Translations under genes and position numbers: made by a program | In this document: piece by piece, positions 54,107-62,208 of the stretch | Layout: each line of letters begins with the position of its first letter | Numbering within the stretch: the stretch's first letter is position 1 | The notes under the pieces: generated by a model | What the model saw: the letters and a program-made list of their open reading frames with translations, nothing else | Database searches by the model: none | Told to the model about the DNA's origin: nothing | NCBI GenBank assembly: GCA_963749875.1 | Contig: CAVVOX010000003.1 | Span: forward strand, 124,001 to 188,000 | DNA from: JAHQVI01 sp963749875 | GTDB lineage: Bacteria > Pseudomonadota > Alphaproteobacteria > Rhizobiales > Rhodomicrobiaceae | Reading direction: 5' to 3' | Length of the DNA: 64,000 nt

Positions 54107-55049
54107 ATGCAGAACCTCCCAAAAGAGACGAAGCCGGCAGCGGAGGAGCGCCACGATTTCGGCGTTTCCTTCGAATTCTTCCCGCCCAAGACCGCGAAGA
54201 TGGAAAGCAATCTCTGGGCCGCGATCGAAAAGCTCACCCCGCTGCAGCCGCATTTCGTCTCCGTCACCTACGGGGCAGGCGGATCGACGCGGGAGCGCAC
54301 CCACGCGACGGTTGCGCGGCTGATCAGAGAGACGGATCTGAAGCCGGCTGCCCATCTGACCTGCGTCGACGCAACGCGCCAGGAGATCGACGAGGTGATC
54401 CGCTCCTATTGGGATGCGGGCGTGCGCCATATCGTTGCGCTCCGCGGCGATGCGCCGGGCGGGGCTGGCGAGCCCTATGCGCCGCATCCGGGTGGCTATT
54501 GCAATGCGGCCGACCTTGTTCCGGGGATCAGGGCGATCGGCGATTTCGAGATTTCCGTCGCGGCCTATCCGGAAAAGCATCCCGAACTCGCCGAGCATCG
54601 CCGCCGATATCGACAATCTGAAAGCGAAGATCGACGCGGGCGCGACGCGGGCGATCACGCAGTTCTTCTTCGATAACGACATCTACTTCCGTTACGTCGA
54701 CGCCGTCCGCGCGGCGGGCATCGATGTCCCGATCGTGCCGGGGGTCATTCCCGTCCACAATTTCGCGCAGGTCTCGCGCTTTGCGAAACAGTGCGGCGCG
54801 ACCATTCCCGGCCGCATGGCCGAGCGGTTCGACGGTCTCGACGACGACGTGGAGACAACCCATCTGATCGCGGCGACCGTTGCCGCCGAACAGGTCCTCG
54901 GCCTTTCGGAACAGGGCGTTCGCGAATTTCACTTCTACACACTGAACCGGGCCAGCCTTGTCTATGCCATCTGCCATCTTCTCGGCATCCGTCCCGAGGA
55001 GGAGGCGCGGCATGCCAAGGCGGAAGAGATCACAACGGCGATGGCGTAA
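54107..55049 (+). pseudogene. metF: Methylenetetrahydrofolate reductase, split by one extra base in this sequence
   Basis: MetF reduces 5,10-methylene-THF to 5-methyl-THF with FADH2, supplying the methyl group for methionine. The first frame (54107 on) reads FGVSFEFFPPKTAKMESNLW, VSVTYGAGGSTRERTHATVA, AHLTCVDATRQEID, IVALRGDAPGG and ISVAAYPEKHPE. The second frame goes on DIDNLKAKIDAGATRAITQF, VPGVIPVHNFAQVSRFAK and EFHFYTLNRASLVYAICHLL to 55049. One surplus base within GAACTC (54584-54589) separates them. Without it the join reads KHPESPSIAADIDNLK (or HPDSP). Full length would be about 313 residues, the family norm. A sequencing error is more likely than a true null allele in a methionine operon. 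Confidence 0.9.
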
Positions 55050-55052
55050 CCC

Positions 55053-56156
55053 ATGTCAGGCAAACAGCGGCAATTGATCAAGAAAGACAATCGCATGACC
55101 CGCGACGAACGTATCGAGGCGCTAAAAAAAGCCGCAAGCGAGCGCATCCTTTTTCTCGACGGCGCGATGGGAACGATGATCCAGCGCCGCGGCTTCGGCG
55201 AAGGCGATTATCGCGGCGAGCGCTTCGCCGACTGGCCGTCCGACATCAAGGGCAACAATGATCTTCTGGTGCTGAGCCAGCTCGACGCCATTCGCGAGAT
55301 CCATGAAGCCTATCTTGAGGCCGGTTCCGACATATTGGAAACCAACACCTTCAATGCGCAGGCGATTTCACTCGCCGACTATGGCATGGCCGATCTTGCT
55401 TATGAGATCAATGTCGCGGCGGCGCAGCTTGCGCGCGAGGCCGCCGACAAATGGACGGCCAAGACCCCGGACCGCCCCCGGTTCGTTGCGGGCGCCATCG
55501 GCCCGACCAACCGGACCGCGTCGCTTTCCCCGGACGTCAACAATCCCGGCTTCCGCAATATCACCTTCGAGGAGCTGGTGGCCGCCTATGACGAGCAGAC
55601 GCGCGGACTGATCGAGGGCGGGGTGGATGCCATCATGATCGAGACGGTCTTCGATACGCTCAACGCAAAGGCCGCCGGTTTTGCCGTGCTCGAAGCGTTT
55701 GAGAAGGCCGGCGTGACCTTGCCGATCATGATTTCCGGAACGATCACCGACCTGTCGGGCCGCAACCTCTCCGGCCAGACGCCGGAGGCCTTCTGGTACT
55801 CGATGCGCCATCTGAGGCCGTTTTCCATCGGGCTGAACTGCTCCTTCGGTGCGGAGCATCTGCGCCCGGCCGTCGCCGAAATCGCGGGGCTCGCCGAATG
55901 CTACGTCTCGGCCTATCCCAATGCGGGGTTGCCCAACGAGATGGGCGAATATGATGAGACATCCGAGGAAATGGCGGGGAAGATGGAGGGATGGGCCCGC
56001 GACGGGCTGGTCAATCTTGTCGGCGGCTGCTGCGGATCGACGCCGGAGCACATCGCCGAGATCAAGGCGCGCATGGAGAAATATCCGCCGCGCGGTTTAG
56101 CGAAGGTGGAGCGCAAGATGCGCCTTTCCGGGCTGGAGCCCTTCGTGCACAGCTAA
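55053..56156 (+). CDS. Homocysteine S-methyltransferase module of cobalamin-dependent methionine synthase
   Basis: 367 residues corresponding to only the N-terminal domain of MetH: SERILFLDGAMGTMIQRRGF, ETNTFNAQAISLADYG, IGLNCSFGAEHLRPAVAEIA with the first zinc cysteine, and LVNLVGGCCGSTPEHIAEIK with the next two. It ends RLSGLEPFVHS, exactly where full-length MetH would pass into the folate domain. So MetH is split here, as in several Alphaproteobacteria, and the folate and cobalamin modules must be encoded elsewhere. It uses methyl-cobalamin to methylate homocysteine. It is 3 bp after metF in one operon. ATG 55053 or 55095 may be the start. Confidence 0.88.
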   Translation: MSGKQRQLIKKDNRMTRDERIEALKKAASERILFLDGAMGTMIQRRGFGEGDYRGERFADWPSDIKGNNDLLVLSQLDAIREIHEAYLEAGSDILETNTFNAQAISLADYGMADLAYEINVAAAQLAREAADKWTAKTPDRPRFVAGAIGPTNRTASLSPDVNNPGFRNITFEELVAAYDEQTRGLIEGGVDAIMIETVFDTLNAKAAGFAVLEAFEKAGVTLPIMISGTITDLSGRNLSGQTPEAFWYSMRHLRPFSIGLNCSFGAEHLRPAVAEIAGLAECYVSAYPNAGLPNEMGEYDETSEEMAGKMEGWARDGLVNLVGGCCGSTPEHIAEIKARMEKYPPRGLAKVERKMRLSGLEPFVHS

Positions 56157-56184
56157 ACGCTCGCACCTTCGCCGGGATCGGCCA

Positions 56185-56592
56185 TTAGTGAGGTTTCTTA
56201 GGGGCCGACTTCGACTTTGCTGCAAGTTTCGCGGAAGCCTTCTTCGCCGGAGCGGCTTTGGCTTTGCTGCTTGTCTTCATGGAAGCGCCGTTCGCGGCAG
56301 CCTTGCTGCGCGGCTTTGCAACTTTCTTCGGCTTCGCGGATTTACCGGCCTTCGGGGCCTTTGCGGTCTTCGCCTTATTGGCCTGCGGGCCGAGCTGGGA
56401 TTGCATCCAGTTGATGAAAGCGTCCCACTTGACCGCGACGTCCTTGGCGGACTTGACGCCGTTGCTCCAGACGAGACCCTTGTTGGTCACTGCGATGTCG
56501 CCAAGACGCTTGGAGCCATTGCCATAGACGCCGAAAGCGATGGCGGTGTTTTTAATCTGATGTGCTTTGCCAGCCTGTGTTTTGACCTGCAT
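56185..56592 (-). CDS. Histone H1-like Lys/Ala-rich protein
   Basis: 135 residues. The N-terminal half (about 65 residues) has NTAIAFGVYGNGSKRLGDIA, VTNKGLVWSNGVKSAKDVAV and KWDAFINWMQSQLGP, a compact-looking domain I do not recognise. The C-terminal half is a run of Lys/Ala/Pro/Ser (KTAKAPKAGKSAKPKKVAKP) like eukaryotic H1 tails and bacterial HctA/AlgP-type tails. It probably binds DNA or RNA through charge. The ATG at 56592 (MQVKTQAGK) is chosen; the frame runs open to 56703 over a basic stretch without RBS. It stands alone, convergent with the methionine operon. Confidence 0.7.
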   Translation of the reverse strand: MQVKTQAGKAHQIKNTAIAFGVYGNGSKRLGDIAVTNKGLVWSNGVKSAKDVAVKWDAFINWMQSQLGPQANKAKTAKAPKAGKSAKPKKVAKPRSKAAANGASMKTSSKAKAAPAKKASAKLAAKSKSAPKKPH

Positions 56593-56999
56593 GGTTCGAT
56601 CCCGTAGTTCGTTTGTTGCTGTCCTGCCCGAGAATGCCCCCCTGGTATCGGTGCGAGTTCTGCGGACGCTTTTTGAATGCAGACCGTTTATCTGTGATTG
56701 CATTTAAGATGAGCTTCACGCTGCCGCCGCAGTTTTAGCGGCGTCTTTAACGATTGTTTGCGCTTGCCGAAGGCTTGCTATAGGGAGAAATGCCTTATCA
56801 GCCTTGCACCTTGCACGATGGGGCGGAGTGAAAGCGCGGCGTCCGCGTTTACGATGTGCGAGCGACCTGAAAAAATTTCGGAATTTTAATGGCTTAGTTG
56901 AGGTAAGTGATTCGAATCACAGCAACGAGAGTTAAGGGCTCAGAGTAGTCCGTCCGCTGCTGGAGTTTGCTGACACTAACGACGCAGCAAAGCTGCCGT
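56593..56999. other. Intergenic region between the H1-like gene and ubiB
   Basis: About 400 bp. Small symmetric stretches are seen (CGCCGC...GCGGCG near 56730, TGATTCGAATCA near 56909, GCAGC...GCTGC near 56985), but none is a convincing terminator or operator. No gene is seen. Confidence 0.4.
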
Positions 57000-58580
57000 T
57001 TAAACCCAGAGATTGATGGCGATCGCGATCAGGGCCAAAGCGCCAAGCCAGAGCGCCAGCCGGGTCGGCCAGCCCCGCGTCGCCTGCGCGGCCGCCATGC
57101 GCTCGACCGTCGAGTCATCGAGATGCAGGCCCATTTCGCTGACATCGGCGAGCGCCGCGCTGGCGCGCTTGGCCTGTTCGGCAAGCCTCGGCGCTTCGGC
57201 GACCAACCCGGCGAGCGCGCTCAAGCCCTCGGCCGCTTCATTGAGCCGGGCGCGCGGCCCGATCTGCTGCTCCACCCACTCTTTGACCACCGGTTCCGCC
57301 GCAGTCCAGATATTCAGCTTGGGGTCGAGCGAACGCGCAACGCCCTCGACAACCACCATCGTCTTCTGCAGAAGAAGCAGCTCCGGGCGTGTCTTCATGT
57401 CGAAGAGCTCCGTCACCTCGAAGAGCTGCGACAGGAGCCGCGCCATCGAGATTTCCTCGGCCGTCCGGTTCATCAGCGGTTCCCCGATCGAGCGCAGCGC
57501 CTGAGCAAAGGACTCGACACTGTGATGCGGCGGCACATAGCCGGCATCCAGGTGCATTTGCGCCGAGCGGCGATAATCCCGCATCAGAAAGCCGTAGAGG
57601 ATCTCGGCAAGGAAGCGTTTCTCCTTCGGTCCGAGCCGGCCCATAATGCCGAAATCGACAGGCACCAGCGTGCCGTCCGGCTCCACGAACAGATTGCCCT
57701 GATGCATATCGGCGTGAAAAAAGCCGTCGCGCATCGCCTGGCGCAGAAAGGAGCGGATCACGTGGTTACCCAGCGTCTCGCGGTCGATGCCGGCGCGGTC
57801 GATGGCATCGAGATCGGCAATGGATATGGCGCTGATCCATTCAGTGGTCAGAACGCGGGCCGAGGTCCGCTCCCAGTCGACCTTGGGCACGCGGAAACCT
57901 GGATCGCCGGCGCGGGCGACATTCTCGGCCATTTCCGACATGGCTGCGGCTTCGAGCCGGAGGTCCATTTCCAGACGGGTCCACTCGGCGAGCGTGTCGA
58001 CCACCGCAACCGGGCGCAGTCGCCGCGACGGCGCATAGACGCGCTCGATCAGCCGGGCGGCGAAATAGAAGCTGTCGAGGTCGCGCTGGAAGCGCTTTTC
58101 GATGCCGGGCCGCAGGATCTTGACGGCGACGGGCCGCAGGCTGCCATCCGCATCGCGGACGGTTGCCTTATGAACCTGGGCGATGGAGGCGGCGGCGATC
58201 GGCTCGCTGAAGCTGGTGAATAGAGCCTCGACATCTGCCCCGAGCGACTCGCGGATGGAGCGCCGGGCATCCGCCATTGAGAAGGGCGGCAGCTTGTCCT
58301 GAAGCTGCACGAGGTCGCCCGCAAGGTCCGGCCCGATGATGTCGCGCCTCGTGGCAAAGAACTGACCGAGCTTGATGTAGCTCGGTCCCAGCGCCGTCAG
58401 GGCCTTGGCGAGACGGACCTTCCGGCCTTTGCGGGCGTCGCGCAGGGGGGCAGTCAGACGGCGGAGCAGGCGGATGGGCGGCGGCGCATCCGGCCCGTCC
58501 GGCAGCAGATGAACGCCATGCCAGGCCAGCGTGACGCCGGCACGGCCAAGCCGGAAGATATTGACGATTGCGCCGAACAT
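57000..58580 (-). CDS. ubiB: UbiB protein, ABC1/ADCK-type atypical kinase for ubiquinone synthesis
   Basis: A 526-residue membrane-associated protein. UbiB motifs are SYIKLGQFFATRRDIIGPDL (KxGQ), IAAASIAQVHKATVRD (Ala-rich loop in place of a P-loop), PVAVKILRPGIEKRFQRDLD with the ATP lysine, GFFHADMHQGNLFVEPDGTL (HxDxHxxN catalytic loop) and VPVDFGIMGRLGPKEKRFLA (DFG). Two hydrophobic segments close the C-terminus (LALWLGALALIAIAINLWV). It supports ubiquinone biosynthesis as an ATPase. ATG 58580 gives the normal length. The frame runs open to 59012 over the end of ubiE. Confidence 0.95.
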   Translation of the reverse strand: MFGAIVNIFRLGRAGVTLAWHGVHLLPDGPDAPPPIRLLRRLTAPLRDARKGRKVRLAKALTALGPSYIKLGQFFATRRDIIGPDLAGDLVQLQDKLPPFSMADARRSIRESLGADVEALFTSFSEPIAAASIAQVHKATVRDADGSLRPVAVKILRPGIEKRFQRDLDSFYFAARLIERVYAPSRRLRPVAVVDTLAEWTRLEMDLRLEAAAMSEMAENVARAGDPGFRVPKVDWERTSARVLTTEWISAISIADLDAIDRAGIDRETLGNHVIRSFLRQAMRDGFFHADMHQGNLFVEPDGTLVPVDFGIMGRLGPKEKRFLAEILYGFLMRDYRRSAQMHLDAGYVPPHHSVESFAQALRSIGEPLMNRTAEEISMARLLSQLFEVTELFDMKTRPELLLLQKTMVVVEGVARSLDPKLNIWTAAEPVVKEWVEQQIGPRARLNEAAEGLSALAGLVAEAPRLAEQAKRASAALADVSEMGLHLDDSTVERMAAAQATRGWPTRLALWLGALALIAIAINLWV

Positions 58581-58756
58581 GGGCGCCTTATAGCAAGATG
58601 GAAGTAAATTTAGAGCCTCAATCTTTGAAGAAAGAGGCGAAAAGTCACGGGCTTGTCGCCCTTCCGGCGAGAATGTCATCGTCGCGCCGCCGCGAGGCCG
58701 GCCCGATCGCCTGATTACCGAGCTGCGAGGGAAGACCGAACAGCCCTTCGGGTCAT

Positions 58757-59521
58757 CTAAATCCGCCAGCCCGAATGCAGAGCCGCGATGCCGCCGCTTA
58801 AGTTTCGGTATTGAACGCGCTCGAAGCCTGCCGCGCGGATCATCTCGGCGAAGCGCTGCTGATCGGGAAAGCGACGGATGCTTTCCACCAGATAGCGGTA
58901 GGCTTCTGCATCCTTTGCGACGAGTTCGCCGAGACGCGGAATGACTTGAAAGGAATACGCCTCGTAAACGCGATCGAGCATCGGCGTCTGCACCTCGGAG
59001 AACTCCAGGCACAGGAACCGCCCGCCGCGCTTAAGGATGCGAAAGGCTTCCGCCAGTGCGGCTTCGATATTCGTGACGTTCCGGATGCCGAAGGCGATGG
59101 TGTAGGCATCGAAGCCGCGGTCCGGGAAGGGCAGGGCTTCCGCGTTCCCCTGAACGAAGTCGATCCTGTCCCCATATCGGGGTCCGAGCTTGCGCCGTCC
59201 CTCATCGAGCATCTCGGCGCTGATATCGCAATTGGTCGCCCGTGATTGCGGACCGGCGGCATCGAGGAAGCGACGCGCAATGTCGCCCGTCCCGCCCGCG
59301 ACGTCGAGAAGATGCTGCGGCGCGGTCTTCGAAGGGGCGAGCCAGTTGATCAGGTCGTTCTTCCAGAGCCGGTGCATGCCGCCGGACATCAGATCGTTCA
59401 TCAGATCGTAGCGGCCGGCGACGCGGGCGAAGACGTTGTTGACGAGCCCCTGTCGCTCGCCCGCCTCCACCGTCTGAAAGCCGAAGCTCGTCTCAGATGC
59501 CGTAGAGTTGTTGTCCTTCAT
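58757..59521 (-). CDS. ubiE: Ubiquinone/menaquinone C-methyltransferase UbiE
   Basis: A 254-residue class I SAM methyltransferase that C-methylates the benzoquinol ring. Motifs include VFARVAGRYDLMNDLMSGGM with HRLWKNDLINWL (UbiE signature), LLDVAGGTGDIARRFLDAAG (SAM site), FAFGIRN-type TIAFGIRNVTNIEAALAEAF and FLCLEFSEVQTPMLDRVYE, and the final VQYRNLSGGIAALHSGWRI. It is immediately upstream of ubiB in transcription order and divergent from mutM. The palindromic repeat copy 3 stands between them. Confidence 0.96.
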   Translation of the reverse strand: MKDNNSTASETSFGFQTVEAGERQGLVNNVFARVAGRYDLMNDLMSGGMHRLWKNDLINWLAPSKTAPQHLLDVAGGTGDIARRFLDAAGPQSRATNCDISAEMLDEGRRKLGPRYGDRIDFVQGNAEALPFPDRGFDAYTIAFGIRNVTNIEAALAEAFRILKRGGRFLCLEFSEVQTPMLDRVYEAYSFQVIPRLGELVAKDAEAYRYLVESIRRFPDQQRFAEMIRAAGFERVQYRNLSGGIAALHSGWRI

Positions 59522-59530
59522 CCGGCAAAC

Positions 59531-59588
59531 CTAGATCAACCCTCGTTGAATTGGAATCAATTGAACGAGGTCAAGTTGATCTATATCC
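59531..59588. repeat. CTAG-bordered palindromic repeat, copy 3
   Basis: CTAGATCAACCCTCGTTGAA, apex GGAATCAA with a GANTC site, then TTGAACGAGGTCAAGTTGAT with CTATATCC. Same unit as copies 1 and 2. Similarity with copy 1 extends to about 59634 (TTCGGACGCGCGT). It lies 10 bp upstream of the ubiE start codon and before mutM, so unlike the other copies it sits between promoters. Confidence 0.7.
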
Positions 59589-59692
59589 ATAAATTACCGC
59601 AACAGTCCGCGTCCGTTCGGACGCGCGTAGCGCTAGCCTGTTTCGCCGAGTGGGGCTATGGTCTCAGCGTCCGAGGAGACGCATGAGCGAAG

Positions 59693-60589
59693 ATGCCCGA
59701 ACTTCCCGAAGTTGAAACCGTCCGGCTTGGCCTTGCGCCGGTTCTCGAAGGCGCCTTGTTCGCGCGCGTGGAGCAGCGCCGGGCGGATTTGCGGTTTCCG
59801 CTGCCCTTGCGGTTTGCCGCAAGGCTTGAGGGCCGCCGCGTCGACAGCCTGACGCGCCGCGCGAAATATCTGCTGGCCCATCTCGATGACGGGCAGATCC
59901 TCGCCATGCATCTCGGCATGAGCGGGCGTTTTCTGATCGGCAGCCTCGTCAATGGCGAGGGGGCGCAGCCGCGCATGCCCGGCGCGTTCACCCATGAAGT
60001 CGGCGTCAGCGACAAACATGACCATATCATCTTCGAGATGAGCAATCTGGCGGTCATCCGCTACAATGACGCACGCCGCTTCGGCTATATGACGCTGATC
60101 GGCGCAGGCGAACTCGGCGCGCATCCGCATTTCCGCGATCTCGGCGTCGAACCGCTGGATGCGGCCATGAACGCCGCCTATCTCGCCGCGCGCGGGCAGG
60201 GACGGAAGCAGCCGCTCAAGGCCTTTCTGCTCGATCAGCATGTCATCGCCGGACTCGGCAATATCTATGTCTGCGAGGCGCTGTTCCGGGCGCGGCTGTC
60301 GCCCGAGGCGCCGGCGGCGCAGCTCGCCACGAAAAACGGCGCGCCCTCGGCGGCGGCGAGGCGGCTTGCGCCGGCGATCCGCGCTGTGCTGGAGGACGCG
60401 ATTGCGGCCGGCGGCTCGTCCTTGCGCGATTACCGGAAAGCGGATGGCTCGCTGGGGTACTTCCAGCATCGATTTTCGGTCTATGGCCGGGAAGGCGAGG
60501 CCTGTCCGCGGAAGGGCTGCCGGGGGACGATAGGCCGGATCGTTCAAAGCGGCCGCTCGACCTTCTATTGCAGTCAATGTCAGACATAG
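59693..60589 (+). CDS. mutM: Formamidopyrimidine-DNA glycosylase
   Basis: A 298-residue base-excision repair enzyme removing oxidised purines (8-oxoG, FaPy) with AP-lyase activity. It starts MPELPEVETVRLGLAPVLEG, where the Pro-Glu after Met is catalytic. A lysine in LTRRAKYLLAHLDDGQILAM, NDARRFGYMTLI with the arginine of the DNA-binding loop, and HVIAGLGNIYVCEALFRARL (helix-two-turn-helix) follow. The zinc finger at the end has CPRKGC and YCSQC. It forms the conserved set ubiB-ubiE / mutM-echA near the origin. Confidence 0.97.
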   Translation: MPELPEVETVRLGLAPVLEGALFARVEQRRADLRFPLPLRFAARLEGRRVDSLTRRAKYLLAHLDDGQILAMHLGMSGRFLIGSLVNGEGAQPRMPGAFTHEVGVSDKHDHIIFEMSNLAVIRYNDARRFGYMTLIGAGELGAHPHFRDLGVEPLDAAMNAAYLAARGQGRKQPLKAFLLDQHVIAGLGNIYVCEALFRARLSPEAPAAQLATKNGAPSAAARRLAPAIRAVLEDAIAAGGSSLRDYRKADGSLGYFQHRFSVYGREGEACPRKGCRGTIGRIVQSGRSTFYCSQCQT

Positions 60590-60610
60590 CCGGCCTGGAG
60601 GAGGTGCGTG

Positions 60611-61384
60611 ATGAGCTATCAAACCATCATCGTGGAGAAGAGGAACAGGGTTGGATTGATCACGTTCAACCGGCCCGAGGCTTTGAACGCTCTATGCGCC
60701 GCGCTGGTCAAGGAGCTGAACGCCGCGCTCGACGATTTCGAAGCCGATGACGGGATCGGCTGCATCGTGATAACCGGCTCGGAGCGCGCCTTTGCGGCCG
60801 GCGCCGATATCAAAGAGATGCAGAATCTCACCCTTACCGATGTGATGCACCACGATTTCATCGCGCCATGGGAGCGGCTCAGCCGCTGCCGCAAGCCGGT
60901 CATTGCGGCGGTCGCCGGCTATGCGCTGGGCGGCGGCTGCGAAACGGCAATGATGTGCGATTTCATCATTGCGGCGGACACGGCCAAGTTCGGCCAGCCG
61001 GAGATCAGTCTGGGCGTCATTCCCGGAGCTGGCGGCACGCAGCGCCTGGCGCGGTCCGTCGGCAAGTCCAAGGCCATGGATCTGTGCCTGACCGGCCGGA
61101 TGATGGATGCCGAGGAAGCCGAGCGCTGCGGCCTCGTCTCCCGCATCGTGCCACAGGCGGAGCTCATGAACGAAGCGATGAAGGCGGCGGAAAAAATTGC
61201 CGGCTTTTCGCTGATCGCCGTCATGTCGGCCAAGGAGTCCGTCAATCGCGCCTTCGAGACGACTTTGAGCGAAGGCGTGCGTTTCGAACGCCGCGTCTTC
61301 CAGTCGCTCTTCGGGACCGAGGATCAAAAGGAAGGCATGGCGGCGTTCGTCGAGAAACGGAAGCCGGATTTCAAACATCGCTGA
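60611..61384 (+). CDS. Enoyl-CoA hydratase
   Basis: A 257-residue crotonase-fold enzyme, hydrating 2-enoyl-CoA in beta-oxidation. Motifs are NRPEALNALCAALVKELNAA, ITGSERAFAAGADIKEMQNL (oxyanion hole), IAAVAGYALGGGCETAMMCD, and GQPEISLGVIPGAGGTQRLA, which carry both catalytic glutamates (ETAM and PEIS context). ATG 60611 has GGAGGAGG about 7 nt upstream. A GTG at 60608 is less likely. It follows mutM by 21 bp, the usual alphaproteobacterial pair. Confidence 0.95.
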   Translation: MSYQTIIVEKRNRVGLITFNRPEALNALCAALVKELNAALDDFEADDGIGCIVITGSERAFAAGADIKEMQNLTLTDVMHHDFIAPWERLSRCRKPVIAAVAGYALGGGCETAMMCDFIIAADTAKFGQPEISLGVIPGAGGTQRLARSVGKSKAMDLCLTGRMMDAEEAERCGLVSRIVPQAELMNEAMKAAEKIAGFSLIAVMSAKESVNRAFETTLSEGVRFERRVFQSLFGTEDQKEGMAAFVEKRKPDFKHR

Positions 61385-61398
61385 GGACCGGCACGCCT

Positions 61399-62208
61399 AT
61401 GGACGAGACCCGCAGACAGATGACCGCGCTTGCCTATGAGCTGGCGCTGACGCGGCTGCAGGCCGGTCGCGATCCGGGCGAGCTGTGTCTTGAGACGACG
61501 CAATGCTTCAGTCAGGGGCCCGAGGACGGCGTTATCGCTGAGATTTTCCACCGGGTTGGCGCAGGCGGGCGCTTTTTCGTCGAGATCGGGGCGGGCGATG
61601 GGCAGGAGAATACGACGCGGCTGCTCCTGATGCTTGGCTGGTCCGGCATCTGGCTTGAGGGAAGCCCCAAAAGCTGCGCGGCGATCCGGGACAATTTTGC
61701 CGGGCCGCTCGGGTCAGGCCAGCTGCGGCTCGTCGAAGCGATCGTCACGGCTGAGAATGTCGAGACGCTGCTTGAGGAGGCGCGCGCGCCGGCGCGTTTC
61801 GATCACCTGACGATCGATCTCGACATGAACACCTATCATGTCTGGCGCGCGCTTGAGCGCTACAAGGCGCGCGTCGCCTGCATCGAATATAACGCCTCGA
61901 TCCCGCCCAGCTATGAGTTCGTCGTTCCCTACGAGCCGGATGCGGTCTGGGACGGCTCGAACTTCTACGGGGCAAGCCTGAAATCGCTGGAGCTTCTCGG
62001 CGCGGCGCGAGGGTACAGCCTCGTCGGCTGCGATTTCTACGGTGTCAACGCCTTCTTCGTGTCCTCTGAGGAGGATCTGTCCGGCTTCGCCCAGCCATTC
62101 ACGGCCGAGAAGCACTATCAGGCGACGAACTATTTCGCGCCGCTCCGCCGGGGCCACTGGCCGGCATCGCCGAAGCTCACCAATCCAACGGGCGGTCAGA
62201 CGCGGTAA
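61399..62208 (+). CDS. FkbM-like SAM-dependent methyltransferase of unknown substrate
   Basis: A 269-residue protein. FVEIGAGDGQENTTRLLLML is a SAM-binding motif I of the FkbM/Methyltransf_21-like type, followed by WSGIWLEGSPKSCAAIRDNF and the acidic loop FDHLTIDLDMNTYHVWRALE. The second half has CIEYNASIPPSYEFVVPYEP and ALLGAARGYSLVGCDFYGVN-like LLGAARGYSLVGCDFYGVNA, as in proteins linked to glycan or lipid decoration. It follows echA by 14 bp and overlaps the epimerase gene (opposite strand) by 13 bp. Together the two interrupt the usual echA-rpsT order. Confidence 0.72.
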   Translation: MDETRRQMTALAYELALTRLQAGRDPGELCLETTQCFSQGPEDGVIAEIFHRVGAGGRFFVEIGAGDGQENTTRLLLMLGWSGIWLEGSPKSCAAIRDNFAGPLGSGQLRLVEAIVTAENVETLLEEARAPARFDHLTIDLDMNTYHVWRALERYKARVACIEYNASIPPSYEFVVPYEPDAVWDGSNFYGASLKSLELLGAARGYSLVGCDFYGVNAFFVSSEEDLSGFAQPFTAEKHYQATNYFAPLRRGHWPASPKLTNPTGGQTR

